11,294 nt of DNA from Pseudomonadota bacterium (GTDB lineage: Bacteria > Pseudomonadota > Alphaproteobacteria > Sphingomonadales > Sphingomonadaceae). Position numbers and translations under genes: made by a program. Location of the stretch: assembly GCA_023432995.1 (NCBI GenBank), contig JAEZES010000239.1:1-11294 (forward strand). Reading direction: 5' to 3'. The notes under the pieces are model-generated. The model was given only the letters and a program-made list of their open reading frames with translations. It did not search any database and had not been told where the DNA came from. How positions within the stretch are numbered: the first letter of the stretch is position 1; every line of letters begins with the position of its first letter. Positions 1-6,322 of this stretch are shown piece by piece.

Positions 1-582
1 GGCATGGAGCGCGAGGACCAGCGCACCAGCCGCCAGGACCACGAGTCCGAGCTGCCACGAGAGCACGATCGCCGCGGCGAGAAGCGGCACCAGCGTCAGC
101 GCGTGGGCGGCCGCCGCGATCAGCCGATTGGTGGCGAGCCCGACCCGGTCGACCGTGGTGATCAGCAGCGCGCGGTTGCCGCTCTGCCGCATTGTCGCCA
201 GGTCGCGCCATTCGGCGCGCAGCAGCGCCGCCATGGCCCGGTCGCGGAGGCCGTCGACGATCCTCGCGTTGAGCCGTATCGCTTCGGTCCGCTGCCACAT
301 GGTCGCCCCCGCGCGCAGCGCTACGAGCGCGACGAAGGCCGCCAGCAGCGCGGCAAGCGGCGGCGGCTGCGGGAACAGACGCGCCAGCGCGACGGGCAGT
401 GCTTCGCCCGGGACCAGCGACTGCAGGATCGGCACGATCATCAGCAGCCCGAGGCCTTCGCTGAGCCCGATCAGAAGCATCAGCGCGAGCACCAGCAGGG
501 CCCGTGCCGGACGGGCCAGCTGGAGCGCCATCCGCCAGGGGGACGCGAGGCTCGTCGGCCTGCCCGTCGGGTCTGCTTGCAT
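1..582 (-). CDS. ABC exporter, N-terminal part of the membrane domain (partial, runs off the left edge)
   Basis: Reading the minus strand from ATG at 582 gives 194 codons with no stop before the window edge, so only the N-terminus is seen. Residues about 28-55 form a long hydrophobic segment containing the string GLSEGLGLLMIVPIL. A second segment covers about 76-92 and a hairpin of two more covers about 158-193. Between them lies a charged, helical stretch (about 99-145, with RIVDGLRDRAMAALL) typical of the cytoplasmic loop after TM2 in type-1 ABC exporters, whose ATPase domain would lie beyond the edge. The substrate cannot be told. No Shine-Dalgarno sequence precedes the ATG, but a TAATTG hexamer ends 7 bases before it, so the mRNA could be leaderless. 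The gene is divergent from rpe across 128 bp. The family is inferred from membrane topology and loop pattern; no Walker motif is visible. Confidence 0.72.
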   Translation of the reverse strand, partial: MQADPTGRPTSLASPWRMALQLARPARALLVLALMLLIGLSEGLGLLMIVPILQSLVPGEALPVALARLFPQPPPLAALLAAFVALVALRAGATMWQRTEAIRLNARIVDGLRDRAMAALLRAEWRDLATMRQSGNRALLITTVDRVGLATNRLIAAAAHALTLVPLLAAAIVLSWQLGLVVLAAGALVLALHA

Positions 583-699
583 CGCACGGCAATTAGCGGT
601 TCTCGCGCGCGATGAAATGCACGAAGTGGGGTGCGGCCCCCCGTGTGGAAAAGCCGAGGACGCGCGCTTGTTAGGCGATTCGCGCAAGCGTAGTGCCTC

Positions 700-704
700 A
701 GGGG
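700..704 (+). promoter_or_regulatory. Ribosome binding site deciding the rpe start
   Basis: AGGGG sits 6 bases before the ATG at 711. It supports that start over the in-frame GTG at 693, which lies upstream of it. Confidence 0.55.
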
Positions 705-710
705 CAGGCC

Positions 711-1373
711 ATGCCCGAGCTGCTGATCTCGCCCTCGATCCTCTCGGCCGACTTTTCCCGGCTCGGCGAAGAGGTGCGCGCGGTCGATGCCGCCGGCGCG
801 GACTGGATTCACGTCGACGTGATGGATGGCCATTTCGTGCCCAACCTGACGATCGGACCCGACGTCGTCGCCGCGCTGCGACCGCACAGTGCCAAGCCGT
901 TCGACGTGCACCTGATGGTCGCCCCGGTCGATCCATGGATCGAGCCGTTCGCCCACGCCGGCGCCGACATCATCACCGTGCACCCCGAAGCCGGCCCGCA
1001 CGTCCATCGCACGGTCCAGGCCATCCGGGCGCTCGGCAAGAAAGCCGGAATCTCGCTCAATCCGGGCACCCCGGCGAAGATGCTGGACTATCTGCTTGAC
1101 GAGATCGACCTGGTCCTTGTGATGAGCGTCAACCCCGGCTTCGGCGGCCAGGGCTTCATCCCCAGCCAGTTGCGCAAGATCGAGGCCGTGCGGCGGGCGA
1201 TCGACAAATCGGGGCGCGACATCCGGCTCGAGGTCGACGGCGGGATCAATCGTCAGATCGCGCGGCAATGCGTCGATGCCGGCGCCGACGTTCTCGTCGC
1301 CGGCTCGGCCACGTTCGCGGGCGGGGCGGACTGCTACGCCGCCAACATCGCCGCCCTGAGGGGGCTGGGATGA
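711..1373 (+). CDS. rpe: Ribulose-phosphate 3-epimerase
   Basis: This cytoplasmic enzyme interconverts ribulose 5-phosphate and xylulose 5-phosphate in the non-oxidative pentose phosphate pathway. The 220-residue length is normal for the family. All TIM-barrel signatures are present: SPSILSADF (7-15), HVDVMDGHFVPN (34-45), DVHLMV (65-70), NPGFGGQGF (141-149) and EVDGGIN (174-180). The expected metal ligands and acid/base residues are H34, D36, H67 and D176. I chose the ATG at 711 because AGGGG lies 6 bases upstream at 700-704 and the protein then begins MPELLISPSIL, as relatives do; a GTG at 693 in the same frame would add six residues. The stop overlaps the next start (ATGA at 1370-1373), implying translational coupling with the heparinase-family gene. 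Confidence 0.96.
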   Translation: MPELLISPSILSADFSRLGEEVRAVDAAGADWIHVDVMDGHFVPNLTIGPDVVAALRPHSAKPFDVHLMVAPVDPWIEPFAHAGADIITVHPEAGPHVHRTVQAIRALGKKAGISLNPGTPAKMLDYLLDEIDLVLVMSVNPGFGGQGFIPSQLRKIEAVRRAIDKSGRDIRLEVDGGINRQIARQCVDAGADVLVAGSATFAGGADCYAANIAALRGLG

Positions 1374-3244
1374 CCGAACTGGCGACCCGCAACCGCTTCG
1401 TCACGGGCGTGGCCGAAGTCGCCGGCGAAGCCGAGGCGATGGCGCTGCCGCTCGACCGCGCCCGGCCCGAACCGCTCGTCGCTGCCGCCCCGCCGGCGCC
1501 GGCCTCGCCGGCTGGCGAGCTGATCGAGCCCGGCCGTGCGCTCGCGCTGGCCGACTTCGACCCGCCCGATACCACGCTCGGCGAACGGTTGGTCCGGCTG
1601 GCCTACCGCCTCGGCATCTCCGGCGCCACGCTGTCGGCACCGTTCCGCAAGCCGGCCCGGCCGCGACTGCTGGCGACCGCCGAGAGCCGCCTCGCCGGCG
1701 ATCGGGTCGCCGGGATGGCGCTGCGCGCCGGGCATTTCCTGGTCCACGGGGTCAAGTCCCCGATCGCCCAGCTCGATTTCGCCTCGACGGCCAAGCACAC
1801 GCCGCCGTTCGAGCGGGCGGTGCACGGCTTCACCTGGTTGCGGGATCTCGAGGCCTCGGCACCGCGCGCGCAGTGCACGCACACGGCGGAGCGCATTCTC
1901 GGGGCGTGGCTCGAAGCCAATCCGCACCCGGGCAAAGGGGCGGCGTGGAAGGTCGGTCATACCGGCCATCGCCTGCTCGGCTGGCTGGTCCATGCGCCGC
2001 TGCTGCTGTCCGGTTCGGACAAGGCGCTGCGCTCGCGCACGCTGGCGGCGATGGCGGAAACCGCGCGCTGGCTCGACCGCAACGTCGGCAGCGCCGACGA
2101 CCGGCTCGAAGCGCTTGCCGGCTGGTGCGCGATCACCGGCGCCGGGTTGCTGCTGCCGGACGGCAAGCCGCGCCGCCTGTTCGGCGAAGCGGGCCTCGCG
2201 CGCACGCTCGGCGAGGTTATCGGCACCGACGGCGGGGTGCTGTCACGCAGCCCGCTGCTGCAGATGGAGGCGATCGCGCTGCTGGTGGACCTGACGGCCT
2301 GCTACCGTGCGACTCGCCGCGACCCGCCGAAGGCGGTCGAATCGATGCTCGAGCTGCTCGTCCCGCCGCTGCTGGCGCTGGTCCACGGCGATGGCGGGCT
2401 TGGCAACTGGCAGGGCGCCGGCGCGGTCTCCGCGGCGCGCGTGGCCGCGCTGGTCGAGGCGAGCGGCGTGCGCACGCGGCCGCTGCGCGACGCCCGCCAG
2501 TGGGGCTACCAGCGCGTCGCGGCGGGCAAGACAGTGCTGCAGTTCGACGCCGCGCCGCCACCGATGGTCCGGCACGCGCGCCACGGCTGCGCCTCGACCC
2601 TGGCCTTCGAGCTGTCGCACGGGGCGCAGCGAATCGTGGTCAATTGCGGCGGCGCCGCGTTTGCCGGCGGGCAGGTCCCGGTGCGCATCGAGCAGGGTCT
2701 GCGCGCGACGGCCGCGCATTCGACCCTCGTGCTCGGCGACGCCAACTCGACCGCCGTGCTCGTCGCCGGCAAGCTCGGCGCCGGCGTCGGCGAGGTCGAA
2801 GTCGACCGTCGCACGCTCGCCGCCGAGGGCGGCGGCAACGCCACGCGGATCGAGGCCAGCCACGACGGCTACGTCGCCCGTTTCGGCCTTGTCCATCGGC
2901 GCATCCTGCTGCTGCGCGACGACGGCAGCGAGCTGCGCGGCGAGGACCTGCTGGTCCCGGCCGGGCGCAAGGGCAAGCGCGGTAAGGTCCCCTACGCGGT
3001 CCGCTTCCACCTGGGCCCCGAGGTCGAAGTCGCGGTCGCGGACACCGGCCGCAGCGCCGGGCTCGCGCTGCCCGATGGCAGCTACTGGCACTTCGTCGCC
3101 GGTGGCGGCGGCACGCTCGAGCTCGATGAAAGCCTGTGGGTCGATGGCGACGGGCGCCCGCACCCGGTCCACCAGCTGGTCATGCAGGGGCTGGTGTCGC
3201 GGGGTGGCGGCAGTTTCTCTTGGCTCCTGAAGAAGATGTCCTAG
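1370..3244 (+). CDS. Heparinase II/III-family protein, no signal peptide
   Basis: The 624-residue protein has a helical N-terminal half (about 60-330), as in the toroid domain of heparinase II/III-type polysaccharide lyases. A beta-rich C-terminal half (about 370-615) carries the family hallmark AHSTLVLGD with H450. N346 (in GLGNWQG) and Y380 (in QWGYQRV) are plausible counterparts of the charge-neutralising Asn and catalytic Tyr; that alignment is inferred. The first ~50 residues are rich in Ala and Pro and look disordered. No signal peptide or membrane segment is visible, so as read the protein is cytoplasmic, which is odd for an enzyme family usually exported to act on uronic-acid polysaccharides. 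Its start overlaps the rpe stop and its TAG is 11 bp before purH. No sugar-uptake or other lyase gene is nearby. The family call is firm; substrate and activity are unknown. Confidence 0.88.
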   Translation: MTELATRNRFVTGVAEVAGEAEAMALPLDRARPEPLVAAAPPAPASPAGELIEPGRALALADFDPPDTTLGERLVRLAYRLGISGATLSAPFRKPARPRLLATAESRLAGDRVAGMALRAGHFLVHGVKSPIAQLDFASTAKHTPPFERAVHGFTWLRDLEASAPRAQCTHTAERILGAWLEANPHPGKGAAWKVGHTGHRLLGWLVHAPLLLSGSDKALRSRTLAAMAETARWLDRNVGSADDRLEALAGWCAITGAGLLLPDGKPRRLFGEAGLARTLGEVIGTDGGVLSRSPLLQMEAIALLVDLTACYRATRRDPPKAVESMLELLVPPLLALVHGDGGLGNWQGAGAVSAARVAALVEASGVRTRPLRDARQWGYQRVAAGKTVLQFDAAPPPMVRHARHGCASTLAFELSHGAQRIVVNCGGAAFAGGQVPVRIEQGLRATAAHSTLVLGDANSTAVLVAGKLGAGVGEVEVDRRTLAAEGGGNATRIEASHDGYVARFGLVHRRILLLRDDGSELRGEDLLVPAGRKGKRGKVPYAVRFHLGPEVEVAVADTGRSAGLALPDGSYWHFVAGGGGTLELDESLWVDGDGRPHPVHQLVMQGLVSRGGGSFSWLLKKMS

Positions 3245-3255
3245 AGACCGACTCG

Positions 3256-4845
3256 ATGACTCAAGTTGCGATCCGGCGGGCGCTGCTTTCGGTGTCCGAC
3301 AAGACCGGCGTGGTCGAGCTCGCCTCACGCCTCGCCAAGGGCGGCGTCGAGCTGGTCTCGACCGGCGGCACGGCGCGCGCGCTGCGCGACGCGGGGCTGC
3401 AGGTGCGCGACGTGGCCGACGTTACTGGCTTTCCCGAGATGATGGACGGCCGGGTCAAGACGCTGCACCCGCTGATCCATGGCGGGCTGCTCGCGGTGCG
3501 CGACGATCCCGAGCACGCCGCGGCGATGGACGCGCACGACATCGGCGCGATCGACCTGCTGGTGTCGAACCTCTATCCGTTCGAGGAAACCGTGCTGCGC
3601 GGCGCCGACCGCGACACGATCATCGAGAACATCGACATCGGTGGCCCGGCGATGATCCGCTCGGCCGCGAAGAACCACGCGTGGGTGACGATCGTCACCG
3701 ACCCGGCCGATTACCCGGTGCTGCTCGAGGAGCTGGCCGAGCATGACGGCGCGACCACGCTCGCGTTCCGCAAGCGCATGGCGGCCAAGGCCTTCGCCCA
3801 GACCGCGGCCTACGATTCGATGATCAGCCAGTGGTTCGCCTTCGCCGACCAGGGGCAGATGTTCCCCGAGATGCTGGCGGTGAACGGCCGCCTCGCCGGC
3901 GAGCTGCGCTATGGCGAGAATCCGCACCAGAAGGCGGCGCTGTACACGCCGCTCGGGCCGCACACGCCGGGGCTGGCCCAGGCCGAGCAGGTCCAGGGCA
4001 AGGCGCTCAGCTACAACAACTACACCGATGCCGACGCCGCGCTCGAGCTGATCGCCGAGTTCCGCGACGCCGAGCCGACGGTGGCGATCCTCAAGCATGC
4101 CAACCCGTGTGGCGTCGCCACCGCAGGCACGCTGCACGAGGCCTACGAGGCGGCCTTCGCCTGCGACACCGTTTCGCCGTTCGGCGGCATCATCGCCGCG
4201 AACCGCGCGCTCGACGGCGCGACGGCCGAAGCGATCACGCGGATCATGACCGAGGTCGTTGTCGCTCCCGGCGCAGACCCGGAGGCGCGCGCGGTGTTCG
4301 GCGAGAAGAAGAATCTGCGGCTGCTGCTGGTTGAGCACTTGCCCGATCCGCGCCGCGGCGGGCTCGTGCTCAAGCCGATCGTCGGCGGCCTGCTGGTGCA
4401 GTCGCGCGACAACGGGGTGGTCGCACAGGAGCAACTCAAGGTCGTCACCGAGCGCGCGCCCACCGCGGCGGAGCTGCGCGACCTGCAGTTCGCCTGGACG
4501 GTCGTGCGCCACGTCCGGTCGAACGCGATCGTGTTCGCCAAGGACGGGGTCACCGCCGGAATCGGCGCCGGCCAGGTCAACCGGCGCGATTCCGCCCGCA
4601 TCGCCGCGATACGCGCGCGCGAGGCAGCCGAGACCGCCGGCTGGGCGCAGCCGCGCACGATCGGCAGTGCGATGGCCTCGGAGGCGTTCCTGCCGTTTCC
4701 CGATGCGCTCGACGCGGCGATCGGGGCCGGCGCCACCGCGGTGATCCAGCCCGGCGGGGCCCTGCGCGACGACGAGGTCATCGCCCGCGCCAACGAGGCG
4801 GGGATCGCCATGGTGTTCACCGGGATGCGCCATTTCCGCCACTGA
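3256..4845 (+). CDS. purH: Bifunctional AICAR formyltransferase / IMP cyclohydrolase
   Basis: PurH catalyses the last two steps of de novo purine synthesis: formylation of AICAR from 10-formyl-tetrahydrofolate, then ring closure to IMP. The 529-residue length is normal. The N-terminal MGS-like cyclohydrolase domain shows LLSVSDKTG, STGGTAR, GFPEMMDGRVKTLHP and NLYPF. The C-terminal transformylase domain shows RYGENPHQKAALY, LSYNNYTDADAA and LKHANPCG, with the catalytic pair K280-H281. It ends in the usual VFTGMRHFRH. The frame stays open upstream to 3136, but that region is the end of the heparinase gene in another frame; MTQVAIRRALLSVSD at 3256 matches family N-termini. The site before it is weak (AGAGA, 3243-3247). 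It lies 11 bp after the heparinase-family gene and is probably co-transcribed with it. Confidence 0.97.
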   Translation: MTQVAIRRALLSVSDKTGVVELASRLAKGGVELVSTGGTARALRDAGLQVRDVADVTGFPEMMDGRVKTLHPLIHGGLLAVRDDPEHAAAMDAHDIGAIDLLVSNLYPFEETVLRGADRDTIIENIDIGGPAMIRSAAKNHAWVTIVTDPADYPVLLEELAEHDGATTLAFRKRMAAKAFAQTAAYDSMISQWFAFADQGQMFPEMLAVNGRLAGELRYGENPHQKAALYTPLGPHTPGLAQAEQVQGKALSYNNYTDADAALELIAEFRDAEPTVAILKHANPCGVATAGTLHEAYEAAFACDTVSPFGGIIAANRALDGATAEAITRIMTEVVVAPGADPEARAVFGEKKNLRLLLVEHLPDPRRGGLVLKPIVGGLLVQSRDNGVVAQEQLKVVTERAPTAAELRDLQFAWTVVRHVRSNAIVFAKDGVTAGIGAGQVNRRDSARIAAIRAREAAETAGWAQPRTIGSAMASEAFLPFPDALDAAIGAGATAVIQPGGALRDDEVIARANEAGIAMVFTGMRHFRH

Positions 4846-4857
4846 GCGCCGCGCGCA

Positions 4858-4878
4858 GCGTTGCCCCTGGCGCAACGC
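4858..4878 (+). terminator. Hairpin after purH, possible terminator
   Basis: A perfect 7-bp stem, GCGTTGC (4858-4864) with GCAACGC (4872-4878), encloses a 7-base loop and begins 12 bp after the purH stop. The position suits the end of the rpe-heparinase-purH transcript. No T tract follows (the next bases are ATCCTATAT), so it is not a classical intrinsic terminator. It may instead stabilise the 3' end. Confidence 0.4.
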
Positions 4879-4888
4879 ATCCTATATG
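4861..4888 (+). promoter_or_regulatory. Possible promoter for the small-peptide and msrA unit
   Basis: TTGCCC (4861-4866) and TATATG (4883-4888) are 16 bp apart, resembling a housekeeping sigma promoter that would start near 4895 and give an 85-base leader. The -10 region lies in CCTATATGAA, nearly identical to CCTATATCAA before the Zur-like gene. The -35 half lies inside the hairpin described after purH, so one or other reading may be wrong. Confidence 0.35.
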
Positions 4889-4980
4889 AACCCGCGCCAA
4901 CGGGGCCGTTCAGGGTCTTTCAACACCTTCTGGGATAGCACCGATGCGACACACGAGATTCGATACGGAAAGCACCCCCC

Positions 4981-5079
4981 ATGGGCTTGTTCAAGCCGGA
5001 CCTGTTTCGCGCCTTCTTCTTCGGCTTCGGCATCACCGCGGTGATCCTCGCCGCGCAGATCGTCCCGCAGCTCATCTGA
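4981..5079 (+). CDS. Small predicted membrane protein (32 aa) before msrA
   Basis: An ATG at 4981 opens a 32-residue reading frame with a short polar start (MGLFKPDLFR) followed by one strongly hydrophobic segment (about 11-28) and a short end (PQLI). This fits a single-pass inner-membrane peptide with its basic N-terminus inside. GGAAAG at 4967-4972, 8 bases upstream, is an acceptable ribosome binding site. Its TGA overlaps the msrA ATG (TGATG, 5077-5081), the arrangement of translationally coupled genes. Function is unknown; it could be a membrane microprotein or serve only to deliver ribosomes to msrA. The support is the hydrophobic composition, the coupling and the ribosome binding site; there is no recognised family. 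Confidence 0.6.
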   Translation: MGLFKPDLFRAFFFGFGITAVILAAQIVPQLI

Positions 5080-5750
5080 TGCGCCCGCGCGCGTTGCTGG
5101 CCGCCATCGCGCTGGCCGCAGCCGCCTGTGGTCCGGCCATCGCTGCCGAGACGGTGTTCGACGCGCCGGCCGCGCGCCGCACCGCCGACGAGGGCAGCGG
5201 CCTCAAGACCGCGATCTTCGCCGGCGGCTGCTTCTGGGGCGTCGAGGCGGTCTTCAGCCACACCCGCGGAGTGACCAGCGCCGTCTCCGGCTACCACGGG
5301 GGCTCCGCCGCCACTGCGCACTACGACCAGGTCTCGGCCGGCGGCACCGGCCACGCCGAGGCGGTCAAGGTGACCTACGACCCGAAAGTCGTGCGCTACG
5401 ATCAGCTGCTGCAGGTGCTGTTCTCGGTCGTGGCCGATCCCACGCTCAAGGACCGCCAGGGGCCCGACGTCGGCTCGCAGTACCGCGCGGCCATCGTCCC
5501 GCTGTCGAACGAGCAGCGCACGGTGGCCACCAGCTACCTCGCGCAGATGCGCTCGAGCGGGGTGTGGGACGATCCGATCGTGGTGCAGATCGAGCCCGCG
5601 CGGCGTTTCTACCCGGCCGAAGAGTACCACCAGGACTTCGCCCGCAAGAACCCCAACCACCCGTATATCCGCCGGTGGGACGCGCCCAAGGTCGCGGCGT
5701 TGCGCGAGAAGTTCCCCTCGCTCTACCGGGCGAGCTTCCAGACCGGCTGA
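5079..5750 (+). CDS. msrA: Peptide-methionine (S)-S-oxide reductase MsrA, exported
   Basis: MsrA reduces the S-epimer of methionine sulfoxide in proteins. The 223-residue product starts with a signal peptide (MRPRALLAAIALAAAACGPAIAA), probably cleaved around A22-A23, placing it in the periplasm. A lipoprotein modification at C17 is less likely because position -3 is Ala. The catalytic motif GGCFWGVE has C51 as the nucleophile. GYHGG (71-75), TGHAE with E94, and DRQGPDVGSQYR (125-136) are all canonical. Only C17 and C51 are cysteines, so the mature protein lacks the C-terminal resolving cysteines of the classical enzyme. The frame is open upstream to 4944, but ATG 5079 gives a clean signal peptide and overlaps the stop of the preceding small gene. 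Confidence 0.94.
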   Translation: MRPRALLAAIALAAAACGPAIAAETVFDAPAARRTADEGSGLKTAIFAGGCFWGVEAVFSHTRGVTSAVSGYHGGSAATAHYDQVSAGGTGHAEAVKVTYDPKVVRYDQLLQVLFSVVADPTLKDRQGPDVGSQYRAAIVPLSNEQRTVATSYLAQMRSSGVWDDPIVVQIEPARRFYPAEEYHQDFARKNPNHPYIRRWDAPKVAALREKFPSLYRASFQTG

Positions 5751-5779
5751 TTGTCGCGGCGCCCGCCAGCGCCTATATC
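5751..5779 (+). promoter_or_regulatory. Promoter-like sequence of the Zur-like gene
   Basis: TTGTCG (5751-5756) and TATATC (5774-5779) are separated by 17 bp, the optimal spacing. The predicted start, 7 bases after the -10 hexamer, is the A of the ATG at 5786. No Shine-Dalgarno sequence lies between, so a leaderless mRNA is expected. The -35 begins directly after the msrA stop. Confidence 0.5.
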
Positions 5780-5785
5780 AAACGC

Positions 5786-6247
5786 ATGGGCGGGCACGCG
5801 CATCACGAACATTCGGGCGATCGCCTCGTAGCCGAGGCCGAGGCGGTGCTGACCGCGGCCGGCGAGCAGTGGACCGGCATGCGCGCCGACGTGTTCGAAG
5901 CGCTCGCCGCACACGAGCGGCCGGCCTCCGCCTACGACATTGCCGAGGCGGTCGGGAAGGCGCGGGGCAAGCGAGTCGCCGCCAACAGCGTCTACCGCAT
6001 CCTGGACCTGTTCGTGCGCACCAACCTCGCCAACCGGGTGGAGAGCGCCAACGCCTACCTTGCCAATACCCATCCCGGCTGCCGCCACGACTGCATCTTC
6101 CTGATCTGCGACGATTGCGGCCAGGCGACCCACCTCGACGACGACCGCCTGACCGGAGCGCTGCGCGACGCCGGGCGCGGCGCGGGCTTCTCCGATGTCC
6201 GCCCGGTGATCGAACTGCGCGGCTTGTGCGAGGACTGCGCGGGCTGA
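5786..6247 (+). CDS. zur: Fur-family transcriptional repressor, Zur-like
   Basis: The 153-residue protein has the Fur layout: an N-terminal winged helix (about 12-85, recognition region with RVAANSVYRILDLF) and a C-terminal metal-binding dimerisation domain. Two cysteine pairs, C108-C111 in FLICDDCG and C148-C151 in RGLCEDC, match the structural zinc site. FLICDxCG followed by VIELRGLC resembles Zur more than Fur, which normally has HHDHxxCxxCG at this place. A His-rich start (GHAHHEH, 3-9) may also bind metal. In this family zinc-bound protein represses uptake genes; no such gene is in the window. I chose ATG 5786 because the open frame upstream is the msrA region in another frame. Fur-family membership is firm and the Zur assignment is likely. 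Confidence 0.82.
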   Translation: MGGHAHHEHSGDRLVAEAEAVLTAAGEQWTGMRADVFEALAAHERPASAYDIAEAVGKARGKRVAANSVYRILDLFVRTNLANRVESANAYLANTHPGCRHDCIFLICDDCGQATHLDDDRLTGALRDAGRGAGFSDVRPVIELRGLCEDCAG

Positions 6248-6310
6248 GGCCGCTCATCAAATCCTCAGCGAATCATCATCCTGTGTTCATCGACAGAGGC
6301 GGAACGGGCG

Positions 6311-6316
6311 TGTAAG
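6311..6316 (+). promoter_or_regulatory. Possible -10 element of dxs
   Basis: TGTAAG matches four of six -10 consensus bases and ends 7 bases before the dxs ATG, which lacks a ribosome binding site. TTCATC at 6286-6291 is a poor -35 with a long 19-bp spacer. This is a weak call. Confidence 0.25.
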
Positions 6317-6322
6317 CGCCGG

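Noticed and set aside
668..696. Promoter for rpe (TTGTTA-17 bp-TAGTGC)
   Set aside because: Spacing is good, but the -10 matches the consensus poorly; not strong enough to list as a feature.
4..1099. Plus-strand open frames over 4-615 and 128-1099
   Set aside because: The minus strand of 1-582 encodes credible membrane helices, and 711 onward encodes Rpe in another frame. These products are rich in Arg and Gln or Ser without domains.
3325..4875. A 516-codon minus-strand open frame opposite purH
   Set aside because: Same reason: shadow of a highly conserved gene with biased composition and no recognisable domain.
4885..5043. A 52-codon frame from ATG 4885
   Set aside because: Its ATG lies in the putative -10 sequence, there is no ribosome binding site, and it overlaps the better-supported membrane peptide.
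4944..5078. Earlier in-frame start of msrA at 4944
   Set aside because: It would place 45 residues of Arg/His-rich sequence before a clean signal peptide, and that DNA encodes the small membrane peptide in another frame.
5079..5131. MsrA as a lipoprotein via C17
   Set aside because: The residues before C17 are AAA, lacking Leu/Val/Ile at -3, and a signal peptidase I site lies a few residues later.
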